The notes beneath the pieces were generated by a model. The model was given only the letters and a program-made list of their open reading frames with translations, was not told the DNA's origin and did not search any database. From JAGREO01 sp020446285 (lineage in GTDB: Bacteria > Pseudomonadota > Alphaproteobacteria > Geminicoccales > Geminicoccaceae): a stretch of 64,000 nt of DNA. This document shows positions 32,440 through 41,860 of this stretch, one piece after another. The stretch's first letter is position 1. Every line of letters begins with the position of its first letter. A program made the position numbers and the translations under genes. The stretch is taken from positions 248,001-312,000 of the forward strand of contig JAWKVP010000002.1 of the NCBI GenBank assembly GCA_041398005.1. The letters run 5' to 3'.

Positions 32440-33255
32440 ATGACTGTTGTCCTTGAGGAATGCGTCATCCCGTTTGCCGGGGGAGGTCTCCATGCCAGCG
32501 CGTGGATTCCCTCCTCCGCCAATCGCCCCGCACCGGTCCTGCTCTTTCACGACTCGCTCGGCTGCGTCGAACTGTGGCGCGACTTTCCATCAAGACTCGC
32601 GGCGGCAACGGGGCGGACGGTCGTCGCTTATGACAGGCTCGGCTTCGGCCGCTCGTCCCGTTATCCGGGCAGGATGGGCCCCGATCTGATCGAACGGGAG
32701 GCCATGGAGGTCGTGCCGCTCGTGATCGGCCATTTCGGCATCGTGCGTTTCGCCGCCTGCGGCCACAGTATCGGTGGCGGCATGGCGCTGGAGACGGCGG
32801 CACGGTTCCAGCAAGCCTGCGAGGCCGTCATCACCATCGGCGCGCAGGCCTTCGTCGAGGATCGCACCCGCGCGGGCATCCGCCGGGCGGAATCCGGTTT
32901 CGCCGATCCCGACCAGTTCGCCCGGCTCACGAAATATCATGGAGACAAGGCCCGCTGGGTGCTGGAAAGCTGGACCGGCAACTGGCTTTCGGATGAATTC
33001 GCCGGCTGGACCAATGCGCGGACGGTCGAGCGGGTCGCCTGTCCGATTCTCGCCATTCACGGCGCCGACGACGAATACGGCTCGATCGAACATCCCGCCA
33101 GGATCACCGCACATGGCGGACGCATGGAAATCCTCGATGGCGTCGGTCACTTCCCGCACAGGCAGGACGAAGCCCGCGTGGTTGCCCTCACGAGCGATTT
33201 CCTCGCTTCGAACGGAGACGGACCGACCGGCCGCGCTCAGGCTCCGGCGTCGTAG
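32440..33255 (+). CDS. Alpha/beta hydrolase
   Basis: A 271-residue hydrolase with the full triad: nucleophile S110 in GHSIGG, acid D210/D211 in HGADDEYG and H237 in VGHFPH. The oxyanion-hole region is LLFHDSLG. The real substrate is unknown; such proteins cleave esters, amides or thioesters. It follows bioY by 35 bp on the same strand, so an esterase role linked to biotin (BioH-like) is possible but unproven. Its 3' end overlaps the methionine aminopeptidase gene by 19 bp in the convergent sense. Confidence 0.85.
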   Translation: MTVVLEECVIPFAGGGLHASAWIPSSANRPAPVLLFHDSLGCVELWRDFPSRLAAATGRTVVAYDRLGFGRSSRYPGRMGPDLIEREAMEVVPLVIGHFGIVRFAACGHSIGGGMALETAARFQQACEAVITIGAQAFVEDRTRAGIRRAESGFADPDQFARLTKYHGDKARWVLESWTGNWLSDEFAGWTNARTVERVACPILAIHGADDEYGSIEHPARITAHGGRMEILDGVGHFPHRQDEARVVALTSDFLASNGDGPTGRAQAPAS

Positions 33256-34184
33256 GGCGGACGCTCGAAACCCATGGGCGAATGGGTGAAAACTTCCACG
33301 CCGTTCCCGGTCACACCGACCGTATGCTCGAATTGCGCCGAAAGCGAACGGTCGCGGGTGACGGTCGTCCAGCCATCGGAGAGAATCTTCACCTCGTGCC
33401 TGCCGGCATTGATCATCGGTTCGATGGTGAAGATCATGCCGGGCCTGAGAACGACACCCGTGCCCGGCTTGCCGTAATGCTTGACCTCGGGCGCCTCGTG
33501 AAACTCGCGGCCGACGCCATGGCCGACGAAATCCCGCACCACCGAACAGCGCGCCGCCTCCGCGACGGTCTGGACGGCATGGCCGACATCGCCAAGCGTC
33601 GCACCGGGCTTCACCGCATGAATACCGGCCCACATCGATTCGAAGGTGACGTCGACGAGCTTCTGCGCCTTGACGCCGGTCTTGCCGCCGACAATGAACA
33701 TGCGGCTGGTGTCGCCATACCAGCCGTCGAGGATCACCGTGACGTCGATATTGACGATATCCGCCTTCGCCAGCTTCTTCGCGGCACTCGGAATGCCGTG
33801 ATTGACGACGTGATTGACCGAGATGCAGCTGCTTTTGGGATAGCCCCGATAGCCGAGCGTCGCCGGTACGCCGTCATGTTCACGCATGAAGGCGTCGATG
33901 ATGTCATCGAGTTCCTGCGTGCTCACGCCGGGTGTCACAAACGGTGTGACATGATCGAGGGTGCGCGCGGCCAGCTCGCCGGCGCGGCGCATGGCGGCGA
34001 AGCCCTCCTCGTCATGAAGGGGAATGGCGCGGCCGGTGCCGCCCTCGTCGATGGGTGAAAGGTCGCTCGTCACGGCAGATCCGGAGGCTGGTGCGGCCGG
34101 TGCGGCCGCGTGGTCATTCATGCAGTTCGTCGAATGGGCGCCAAAGAACGCGATTGCGCGATCTTTTGCAACCGAATCGGACAC
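33237..34184 (-). CDS. map: Methionine aminopeptidase, type I
   Basis: Up to 315 residues from the GTG at 34184. The metal ligands of MetAP are D147 (NIDVTV), D158 (GDTSRM), H222 (FVGHGVG), E255 (FTIEPM) and E286 (QFEHTV), and H129 is the conserved second-shell His. It removes the initiator Met from nascent proteins. The N-terminal 50 residues are not conserved; an ATG at 34121 would give 294 residues. The GTG lies 6 bp after the EamA stop, which favours translational coupling and the longer form. Confidence 0.93.
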   Translation of the reverse strand: MSDSVAKDRAIAFFGAHSTNCMNDHAAAPAAPASGSAVTSDLSPIDEGGTGRAIPLHDEEGFAAMRRAGELAARTLDHVTPFVTPGVSTQELDDIIDAFMREHDGVPATLGYRGYPKSSCISVNHVVNHGIPSAAKKLAKADIVNIDVTVILDGWYGDTSRMFIVGGKTGVKAQKLVDVTFESMWAGIHAVKPGATLGDVGHAVQTVAEAARCSVVRDFVGHGVGREFHEAPEVKHYGKPGTGVVLRPGMIFTIEPMINAGRHEVKILSDGWTTVTRDRSLSAQFEHTVGVTGNGVEVFTHSPMGFERPPYDAGA

Positions 34185-34190
34185 GGACCT

Positions 34191-35090
34191 TCATGATCGC
34201 CGGCGCTCGCGGGCCCAGGTAAAGATACCGGCACCGACGACAATGGCCGAACCGACGATTGTCGCATTATCGGGAATATCCCCGAAGAACAGAATGCCGA
34301 GCACGATCGCCCAGAGAAGCTGGGTGTAGCTGAAGGGCTGGAGAATGGCTGCGGGAGCGAGCGAATAGGCCTTGATGAGCAGCAGGTGCGAGGTGCTGCC
34401 GAGAAACGCGGCGACGAGCAGCTTCAGCCAGTCGAGCGATGTCGGCGTCTGCCATGTCGCGACGGCCGGTGGCAGAAGCAGCAGCGTGCCGAGCGCGATC
34501 TGCACGAGGAAGATCATCGCCACCGTCTCGTGGCGGGTCAGCAGGCGCGTGAGAATCTGGAAGATGGCGAAAAGGAAGGTCGCGACGATGACGATCGCGA
34601 AACCCGCATGAAAACCGCCGCCGCCGGGCCGGAGCACGATCAGCACGCCGACAAAGCCGACCCCGACCGCCAGCCAGCGGCGCCAGCCCACCTTTTCGCC
34701 GAGAATGGGAACGGCGAGCGCCGTGATGACGAGCGGTGTGGCGGCGAAGACCGCATGTGCGTCGGCGAGCGGCATCATGCCGAAGGCCTTGATCGCCAGG
34801 GTCAGCTCGATGGTGATGGCGAAACAGCGCAGCACCTGCAGGCCCATGCGTCTTGGCATGTGCAGCCGCACGCCGCCCTGCCACAGCATGAAGGCGACCA
34901 CCGCCGGCAGCGTCATGGCGTAGCGGAGAAAGGCGACCTCGTAGGGACCGTAGACCGGCACGAGCTGCTTGCTCAGCACATCCATGATCGTCATGAACAG
35001 CATGGCGGTCAGGATGAGGCCGATGCCCCCCGCCGGATTGGCCGGTACATCGTCTCCCTGCGGCGCCGGTTTTTCATGCGGCGCGTTCAG
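34191..35090 (-). CDS. EamA-family (DMT superfamily) permease
   Basis: About 299 residues with ten hydrophobic segments in two EamA repeats (PILGEKVGWRRW, then QPFSYTQLLWAIVLGILFF). It is paralogous to the EamA gene at 26328-27254. No ATG, GTG or TTG lies in frame before the first helix. A CTG at 35090-35088 overlaps the amidase stop TGA (CTGA), so I take this as a rare CTG start with coupling; otherwise the start is later and the first helix is cut. It is the third gene of an operon with a small protein, an amidase and map. Confidence 0.8.
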   Translation of the reverse strand: MNAPHEKPAPQGDDVPANPAGGIGLILTAMLFMTIMDVLSKQLVPVYGPYEVAFLRYAMTLPAVVAFMLWQGGVRLHMPRRMGLQVLRCFAITIELTLAIKAFGMMPLADAHAVFAATPLVITALAVPILGEKVGWRRWLAVGVGFVGVLIVLRPGGGGFHAGFAIVIVATFLFAIFQILTRLLTRHETVAMIFLVQIALGTLLLLPPAVATWQTPTSLDWLKLLVAAFLGSTSHLLLIKAYSLAPAAILQPFSYTQLLWAIVLGILFFGDIPDNATIVGSAIVVGAGIFTWARERRRS

Positions 35091-36496
35091 AGCGGCGGTT
35101 TCCTGTTGCTGAACCCGGTCGCCCGGTCGAACTGGTGGGCGACCTGCAGGAGACGCGCCTCGGCGAACGGCCGGCCAACGACCTGCATCGCCATCGGCAA
35201 TCCGTCGCCCGTATGCCCGATGGGCACGGAGATGGCCGGCAGTCCGAGATAGTTGAACGGAAAGATGAAGTAACCGAACTCGTTGGAGAGCTTCACGAAT
35301 CGCGGATCGCCGCCGGTGTCGGTATCGGCGATACGCGGGATCGGCTGCGGCACCGCCGGCAGGTGCAGCACGTCGAAGCCGGCGAAGGTCTCCGCCATGA
35401 AGCGCCTCAGCGCGACGCTTCGCCAGCTTCGCGCGCGAAGATAGCTCGCGGCGTCGATGCCGAGCCCCGGTTCCATGCGCGCGAGCGTCTCCGCCGTGTA
35501 GCCGTCGCGCATGTCTTCGAGGAAATCGAGATGGTGTGCCGTCGCCTCGCTGAACATCAGGCAGCGGCGCATGGTATTGAGCGGGGCGATGTCCGGCAGG
35601 TGGATCTCCACCAGTTCGGCACCAAGATCCGCCAGCGCCGCGCGGGACTCCTCCAGCAGCGCCACCACCTCGTCGGCCATGTCCACCTCGTCGGAGGCGG
35701 CGACATAGCCCACCCGCAGCCCTTCGAGTCCATGTTCGAGACCATGCTCGTAGTCCGGCACGCGATGATGCGCGGAGAGCGGGTCGCGCGGATCGTGACC
35801 GGCGAGAATGCCGAGCAGGATCGCCGTATCGCGGGCGGTGCGGGTGAAGACGCCGACATGATCGAGCGACTGCGACAGCGGCATCGCGCCGAAGCGGCTG
35901 ATGCGGCCATAGGTCGGTTTCAGTCCGACGAGACCGGTGCAGCAGGCGGGAACCCGGATCGAACCGCCCGTATCCGAACCCAGCGATGCCGGGACAAGCC
36001 GGGCGGCGACCGAGGCGACCGGACCGCTCGACGAGCCGCCGGTAATGTGAGCGGTGTTCCACGGATTGCGCGGATGGCCGGTGTGGCGATTGTGTCCGGT
36101 GATGCCGAGCGCGAACTCGACCATGTTGAGGCGGCCCATGTCGATCGCACCGGCATCGTCGAGACGGGCAAGGGCGGTGGCGGTGACATCGGGCACGAAA
36201 TCGCGGCGAAGGGTGGTGCCGCAGACGCTCGGCCGTCCCGATCGGTAGAACATGTCCTTGTGCGCCATCGGCACGCCGTGCAGGCGTCCCCGGCGGCGCC
36301 CGGAGGTGAGTTCGTCATCGAGGATCGCGGCCTGCTCCAGCGCGCGGTCCGCGTCGATCCCGACCACTGCGTTCAGCCGTTCGCCATGGCGTGCGAAGGC
36401 GTCGATGGACGCCCCGGCCGCCTCCTTCGAGGAAATCTTGCGCATGTAGATGGCATCGGCGAGCTCGGCGAGGCTCAGATCGAGGATGTCGCTCAC
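35087..36496 (-). CDS. Amidase of the amidase-signature family
   Basis: A 469-residue amidase. The catalytic triad is K80 (MAHKD), a cis-Ser in the GGSSSGP run (155-157) and nucleophile S179 (SDTGGSIRVP). The family includes GatA, which makes Gln-tRNA, and AtzE or hydantoin-type hydrolases. Specificity cannot be read here. Its start overlaps a small 69-residue gene by ATGA. That layout resembles AtzE with its small partner AtzG, although the small protein is not clearly similar to AtzG. It ends by overlapping the CTG start of the EamA gene. Confidence 0.9.
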   Translation of the reverse strand: MSDILDLSLAELADAIYMRKISSKEAAGASIDAFARHGERLNAVVGIDADRALEQAAILDDELTSGRRRGRLHGVPMAHKDMFYRSGRPSVCGTTLRRDFVPDVTATALARLDDAGAIDMGRLNMVEFALGITGHNRHTGHPRNPWNTAHITGGSSSGPVASVAARLVPASLGSDTGGSIRVPACCTGLVGLKPTYGRISRFGAMPLSQSLDHVGVFTRTARDTAILLGILAGHDPRDPLSAHHRVPDYEHGLEHGLEGLRVGYVAASDEVDMADEVVALLEESRAALADLGAELVEIHLPDIAPLNTMRRCLMFSEATAHHLDFLEDMRDGYTAETLARMEPGLGIDAASYLRARSWRSVALRRFMAETFAGFDVLHLPAVPQPIPRIADTDTGGDPRFVKLSNEFGYFIFPFNYLGLPAISVPIGHTGDGLPMAMQVVGRPFAEARLLQVAHQFDRATGFSNRKPPL

Positions 36497-36702
36497 GACC
36501 GGCCCTCCCCCGCATCGTTTCCGGCTTCATCCGCATCGCCGGCCCATTCCTCGAGCGCCACGATGAAGCCGGACGGCTCGATGTCGAAATCGAGGCCACG
36601 GGCAATCGCCTGCACTTCGCGCGAAAGCTCCTGGCCGGCCAGGATCGCACGTTCCCGCAGCTCAGCCGCGGTCACGGGCGACCCGCTGTCGGATTCGCTC
36701 AT
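36493..36702 (-). CDS. Small acidic protein upstream of the amidase
   Basis: A 69-residue acidic protein. The ATG at 36702 follows a strong GGAGGG site, which rules out the longer frame to 36750. A helical middle (LRERAILAGQELSREVQAIA) is followed by LDFDIEPSGFIVALEEWAG. No known domain is recognised. It overlaps the amidase start by 4 bp, so a helper subunit like GatC or AtzG is a natural guess, but similarity is not evident. It diverges from coxG across a 180-bp gap. Confidence 0.6.
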   Translation of the reverse strand: MSESDSGSPVTAAELRERAILAGQELSREVQAIARGLDFDIEPSGFIVALEEWAGDADEAGNDAGEGRS

Positions 36703-36883
36703 CGTTCCCTCCTCTCCTTGTGATTTTCGACTACCCGCTTTGTCGACCATCGTCGAGAGGCTGCTTCACCCGTCCGCACCCGACCAGCAGGGTTTCGGGG
36801 GGCGCTCTTGCTTGCGGGCCGGCTGGTGTCGGTGTAGAGGCATCATAGTTGAATCGGGAAACGCGACCTCGGGGAGATACCTC

Positions 36884-37927
36884 ATGGACATGAGCGGCGA
36901 ATACCGCATTCCGGCCAGACGCGAGAAGGTGTGGGCGGCGCTCAATGATCCCGACATCCTCAGGCAGGCCATTCCGGGTTGCGAGGAGCTCATCAAGCAT
37001 TCCGATACCGAACTCGAGGCGAAGGTCACGGCCAAGGTCGGGCCGGTGAAGGCGAAGTTCGGCGGCAATGTCCGGCTCGAGAACATCAACGCACCGGAAA
37101 GCTACACCATCGCCGGCGAGGGCAAGGGCGGTGCGGCCGGCTTCGCGCGCGGCGGGGCCGATGTGTCGCTTGCCGAGGATGGTGACGGGACGATCCTGCG
37201 CTACGCCGCCAATGCCGAGGTCGGCGGCAAGCTCGCACAGATCGGCTCGCGCCTGATCCAGGGCACGTCGAAGAAGATGGCCGACCAGTTCTTCGGCAAG
37301 TTCTCCGAGATCGTGACCGGCCTGCCCGACGATTACGGGCCCGCGGCCGGCACCCCCGGCATGGATGCGGGCATCGCGGTTTCGGCAGCGGCAAGCGATG
37401 CCGGCGAGAAGCTTGGCGATGCGGCTGCCGATGCCGCCGATGCCGTTCACGATGCAACGGCGAGCGCCGGTGAAAAGATCAGCGACGCGGCATCGGACGC
37501 AGCCGGTTCGGTTGGGCAAGCGGCCGCGAGCACCGGTGAGGCGGTGAGCGATGCTGCCGCGAGCGCCGGTGAAAAGGCCAGTGACGCGGCTTCGGACGCA
37601 GCCGGTTCGGTTCGGCAGGCCGCGGCAAGCGCCGGTGAGGCGGTGAGCGATGCTGCCACCGATGCTGCCGATGCCGTTCGCGATGCGGCGGCGAGCGCCG
37701 GTGAGAAGATCAGTGACGCGGCGTCGGCGGCAGGCGAGACGGTTTCCGGGGCAGCGGCAGCCGCTTCGGCGACGGCCTCGACGAGACAATCCACGCGAGC
37801 GCCGCAGACCACGGCACCCGCCCCGCAACCGGCCGCACCGGCGGACGACAGCGGCGGCGGCAACAAGGCCCTGTGGATCGGCGCGATCATCGTCGTCCTG
37901 ATCCTCGTCTATCTCTTCATGAGCTAG
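36884..37927 (+). CDS. coxG: CoxG-type protein with Ala-rich repeat linker and C-terminal membrane anchor
   Basis: A 347-residue protein in three parts. The SRPBCC/CoxG domain (about 1-150) begins MDMSGEYRIPARREKVW and includes GPVKAKFGGNV. CoxG is reported to bring CO dehydrogenase to the membrane and to handle quinone. Then come about 130 residues of near-repeats of the form SAGEKISDAASDAAGS / SAGEAVSDAA, predicted amphipathic helix like LEA or apolipoprotein repeats. A single transmembrane helix (ALWIGAIIVVLILVYLF) closes the chain, so the protein is tail-anchored with the domain in the cytosol. GGGGAGA precedes the ATG. It heads coxG-coxS-coxL-coxM. Confidence 0.88.
   Translation: MDMSGEYRIPARREKVWAALNDPDILRQAIPGCEELIKHSDTELEAKVTAKVGPVKAKFGGNVRLENINAPESYTIAGEGKGGAAGFARGGADVSLAEDGDGTILRYAANAEVGGKLAQIGSRLIQGTSKKMADQFFGKFSEIVTGLPDDYGPAAGTPGMDAGIAVSAAASDAGEKLGDAAADAADAVHDATASAGEKISDAASDAAGSVGQAAASTGEAVSDAAASAGEKASDAASDAAGSVRQAAASAGEAVSDAATDAADAVRDAAASAGEKISDAASAAGETVSGAAAAASATASTRQSTRAPQTTAPAPQPAAPADDSGGGNKALWIGAIIVVLILVYLFMS
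37390..37765 (+). repeat. Tandem near-repeats coding the CoxG linker
   Basis: The DNA behind the CoxG linker shows copies of a GCGAGCGCCGGTGAAAAG-type unit near 37464, 37560 and 37688, and related GCCGGTGAGGCGGTGAGC units near 37530 and 37630. Both the bases and the reading frame are repeated, so recent in-frame duplications built the linker. Length is likely to vary between strains. Confidence 0.75.
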
Positions 37928-38007
37928 GCGCGGACCGGGAAGGACTTGGCATCTTTGGGGAGGGCGGCACGTTCCGCCATTCGGGTTCAGCAAGGGAGGT
38001 TTCAGGC

Positions 38008-38487
<480 letters not shown>

Positions 38488-38498
38488 GAGGCGGACAC

Positions 38499-40859
38499 AT
38501 GGTTGAAAACGGAATAGGCGCGAGCGTCGTCCGCAAGGAGGACCAGCGCTTTGTTACCGGACGCGGCCGCTATACCGACGACATCAACCAGCGCGGTCAG
38601 GTCCATGCGGTGTTCGTGCGCAGCCCGCACGCCCATGCGAAGGTCGTCAGCGTCGGCAAGGCCGCGGTCGAGAACATGCCCGGCGTCATCAAGGTCGTCG
38701 ATGGCGAAGACGTCGCCGCCGCCGGCCTCGGCACGCTGATCTGCGGGTGGATGGTCCACTCGAGGGACGGCTCGCCGATGAAGGCGGGACCGCATCCGCT
38801 GCTGGCACAGGGCAAGGTGCGCTATGTCGGCGACCGGGTGGCAATGATCATCGCCGAGACCCATGCGCAGGCCAGGGATGCCGCCGAGGCGCTTGAGGTC
38901 GAGTATGCCGAACTGCCGGTCTCGGTGGATCTGGCGAAGACCGATGCGGGCCCGCTGGTGCATGACGAGGTCGAGAACAATCTCATCTATGACTGGGTGC
39001 TCGGCAATGTCGAGGAGGACGCGGTCGACCGGACCCTTGCCTCCTCCGCGCATGTGACCACCATCGAGCTCGTCAACAACCGCCTCGTGCCCAATGCCAT
39101 GGAGCCCCGGGCTGCGATCGGCTCCTATGACAGCGGCCTCGACCAGTTCACCTGTTTCGTCACCAGCCAGAACCCGCATGTCCATCGTCTGGTCATGTCG
39201 GCATTCATTCAGGTGGCGCCGGAACACAAGCTGCGCGTCGTCGGCCCCGATGTGGGCGGCGGCTTCGGTTCGAAGATCTTCATCTATGGCGAGGAATGCC
39301 TCGTCACATGGGCGTCGAAATTCACCGACGGGCGTCCCGTGAAATGGGTGGCCGAGCGCAGCGAGAGCTTCCTTTCCGACTGCCACGGCCGCGACCACAT
39401 CTCGGTGGCGAAACTCGGCACCGACGCCGACGGCAATGTCACCGCGCTGAAGGTCGAGACGAAGGCCAATATCGGCGCCTACATGTCGACATTCTCCTCC
39501 AGCGTGCCGACCTATCTCTACGGAACGCTGCTCGCCGGCCAGTACAAGACGCCCGAGATCTTCTGCAATGTGAAGGCGTATTATACCAACACCGCCCCGG
39601 TGGACGCCTATCGCGGCGCCGGACGGCCCGAGGCGAGCTTCCTTCTGGAGACGCTGTTCAATCAGGCGGCGGTCGAGCTGGGCAAGGATCCGGCCGAGTT
39701 CCGCCGGCAGAACTTCATCCCCAAGGATGCGTTCCCCTACGCCACGCCGGTGGCGCTGACCTACGATACGGGCGACTACGAGGTGACGCTGGATGCGGCG
39801 CTGCAGGCGGCAGACTATGCCGGCTTTCCCGCCCGCAAGGCTGATTCCGAGGCGCGCGGCAAGCTGCGTGGCATCGGCATTTCCTGCTACATCGAAGCCT
39901 GTGGCATCGCCCCTTCGGCGGTCGTCGGTTCGCTCGGTGCCGGTGTCGGCCTGTGGGAAAGTGCGAAGGTCCGCTTCAGCCATACGGGCAAGGTCCAGGT
40001 GCTCACCGGCACCCACAGCCATGGCCAGGGCCACGAGACGACCTTCAGTCAGCTCGTCGCCGACAAGCTCGGTATCCCCTATGACGATATCGAGGTGATC
40101 CACGGCGACACCGAGAAGACCCCGGTGGGCATGGGCACCTACGGTTCCCGCTCGCTCGCGGTCGGTGGCGAGGCGCTGGTGAAGGCCTGCGACAAGATCA
40201 TCGACAAGGGCAAGAAGATCGCCGCCCACCTGCTCGAGGCATCCGAGGCCGATATCGAGTTCAGGGATGGCAACTTCACCGTCGCCGGCACCGATCGCTC
40301 CAAATCCATGGGCGAGATCGTGTTCGAGGCCTATGTCCCGCACAACATCCCGCAGGGACTGGTCGAGCCGGGCATGGAAGAGGGCGCCTTCTTCGATCCG
40401 CCGAACTTCACCTATCCCGCCGGCACCTATGTCTGCGAGGTGGAGATCGATCCGGAAACGGGCGTGGTCAGGATCGAGCGGATGATCGCCGCCGACGATT
40501 TCGGCAATGTCATCAATCCGATGATCGTCGAGGGGCAGGTCCATGGCGGCCTCGCCCAGGGCATCGGCCAGGCGCTCACCGAGAGTGCGGTCTATGACGA
40601 GGCGGGCCAGCTCCTGACCGGATCGTACATGGATTACTGCATGCCGCGCGCGGACGATGTGCCGAACTTCGAGGTGCACACCGCCGCCGGCACGGCCTGC
40701 ACGGCGAATTCCATGGGCGTGAAGGGCTGCGGCGAGGCCGGAGCCATCGGATCGCCGCCCGCTGTCATCAATGCCATCACCAATGCCATCGGTGTACGGG
40801 TCGAGATGCCCGCCACGCCGCAGAAGATCTGGCAGGCCCTGCGGCAGGCTGCCGAGTAG
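38499..40859 (+). CDS. coxL: Molybdenum hydroxylase large subunit, form II CoxL
   Basis: A 786-residue molybdopterin-binding subunit. The active-site loop reads AYRGAGR (370-376), the form II signature; form I enzymes, proven in aerobic CO oxidation, carry AYXCSFR. Thus the Mo-Cu chemistry and CO as substrate are uncertain. Other Mo-cofactor motifs are GPDVGGGFGSK, TGTHSHGQGHETTFSQ and KGCGEAGAIG near the end. Many form II members oxidise aldehydes, purines or unknown carbon compounds. Genes coxG and coxM flank the set. Confidence 0.92.
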   Translation: MVENGIGASVVRKEDQRFVTGRGRYTDDINQRGQVHAVFVRSPHAHAKVVSVGKAAVENMPGVIKVVDGEDVAAAGLGTLICGWMVHSRDGSPMKAGPHPLLAQGKVRYVGDRVAMIIAETHAQARDAAEALEVEYAELPVSVDLAKTDAGPLVHDEVENNLIYDWVLGNVEEDAVDRTLASSAHVTTIELVNNRLVPNAMEPRAAIGSYDSGLDQFTCFVTSQNPHVHRLVMSAFIQVAPEHKLRVVGPDVGGGFGSKIFIYGEECLVTWASKFTDGRPVKWVAERSESFLSDCHGRDHISVAKLGTDADGNVTALKVETKANIGAYMSTFSSSVPTYLYGTLLAGQYKTPEIFCNVKAYYTNTAPVDAYRGAGRPEASFLLETLFNQAAVELGKDPAEFRRQNFIPKDAFPYATPVALTYDTGDYEVTLDAALQAADYAGFPARKADSEARGKLRGIGISCYIEACGIAPSAVVGSLGAGVGLWESAKVRFSHTGKVQVLTGTHSHGQGHETTFSQLVADKLGIPYDDIEVIHGDTEKTPVGMGTYGSRSLAVGGEALVKACDKIIDKGKKIAAHLLEASEADIEFRDGNFTVAGTDRSKSMGEIVFEAYVPHNIPQGLVEPGMEEGAFFDPPNFTYPAGTYVCEVEIDPETGVVRIERMIAADDFGNVINPMIVEGQVHGGLAQGIGQALTESAVYDEAGQLLTGSYMDYCMPRADDVPNFEVHTAAGTACTANSMGVKGCGEAGAIGSPPAVINAITNAIGVRVEMPATPQKIWQALRQAAE

Positions 40860-40881
40860 TCATACGGGGAGAGTTCCGAAC

Positions 40882-41676
40882 ATGTACGCATTCAACTATC
40901 ACAAGCCCGGCTCGGTCAGCGAAGCGGCCAGCCTTCTCTCGGGCTCCGAGGACGCCAAGCTGCTCGCCGGCGGCCACACCTACATTCCGACCCTCAAGCA
41001 GCGTCTGGCCCAGCCCTCCGACGTCGTCGATCTCTCGGCCATCGCCGAGCTCAAGGGCATCAGCGAGGAGAATGGCGGCATCACTGTCGGTGCCATGACC
41101 ACCCATGCCGAGGTCGCCCATTCCGATGTGGTCAAGCGTGTCATTCCGGCACTTGCCGATCTCGCCGAGGGCATCGGCGATCCGCAGGTGCGCAACCGGG
41201 GAACCATCGGCGGGTCGATCGCCAACAATGATCCGGCCGCCGACTATCCGGGCGCCGTGCTCGGTCTCGGTGCCACCGTCCGCACCAACAAGCGGGAAAT
41301 CGCGGCGGATGATTTCTTCGTCGCCATGTTCGAGACCGCACTCGAGGAAGACGAGATCATCACCGCCGTGCATTTTCCGGCAGCGGACAAGGCGGCCTAT
41401 GTGAAGTTCCCCAACCCGGCCTCGCGCTATTCGGTCGTGGGTGCCTTCGTCGCTCGGACATCGGCCGGTCCGCGCGTCGCCATCACCGGTGCAGGCGGCA
41501 CCGCCTTCCGCCACCAGGGTGCCGAACAGGCGCTGGCCTCCAACTGGAGCCCGGACGCGGTCGCCGGAATCACCACCGACCCCAACGACCTCAACAGCGA
41601 CATCCACGCCTCGGCCGAATACCGCGCCCATCTGGTCGCCGTCATGACCAAACGCGCGGTTGCCAAGGCCGGCTGA
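40882..41676 (+). CDS. coxM: Molybdenum hydroxylase FAD subunit (CoxM type)
   Basis: A 264-residue FAD-binding subunit. It has LLAGGHTYIPTLKQRL (the FAD pyrophosphate loop), RNRGTIGGSIANNDPAADYP and a C-terminal CO-dehydrogenase flavoprotein domain. It accepts electrons from CoxS. The ATG at 40882 follows GGGGAGAG. It ends the cox set; a strong terminator lies 22 bp after its stop. Confidence 0.94.
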   Translation: MYAFNYHKPGSVSEAASLLSGSEDAKLLAGGHTYIPTLKQRLAQPSDVVDLSAIAELKGISEENGGITVGAMTTHAEVAHSDVVKRVIPALADLAEGIGDPQVRNRGTIGGSIANNDPAADYPGAVLGLGATVRTNKREIAADDFFVAMFETALEEDEIITAVHFPAADKAAYVKFPNPASRYSVVGAFVARTSAGPRVAITGAGGTAFRHQGAEQALASNWSPDAVAGITTDPNDLNSDIHASAEYRAHLVAVMTKRAVAKAG

Positions 41677-41698
41677 ACAAGCCACCGGATATCGACGC

Positions 41699-41726
41699 AA
41701 AGGGGGCCCATGCGGCCCCCTTTTCT
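41699..41726 (+). terminator. Rho-independent terminator after coxM
   Basis: AAAGGGGGCC (41699-41708) and GGCCCCCTTT (41714-41723) form a 10-bp stem with loop CATGC, followed by a run of T ending at 41724 and another T-rich stretch. It should end the cox transcript. Confidence 0.9.
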
Positions 41727-41860
41727 TGTCATCTGCCCCGCGTTTTCAGCATTGCTGTCCTGCGCTCGTGGCTATTGTCCGCGACTGTACACCTTGTCAT
41801 CTACGGGAACAGTGTCCGCCCGGCTCCCGTCGGTCGGCATCTTTCAACAGGTGAGGAAGC

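Noticed and set aside
37390..37765. Repeats considered as a CRISPR array
   Set aside because: The repeats are in-frame, unequal in spacing and coding; there are no unique spacers and no cas genes.
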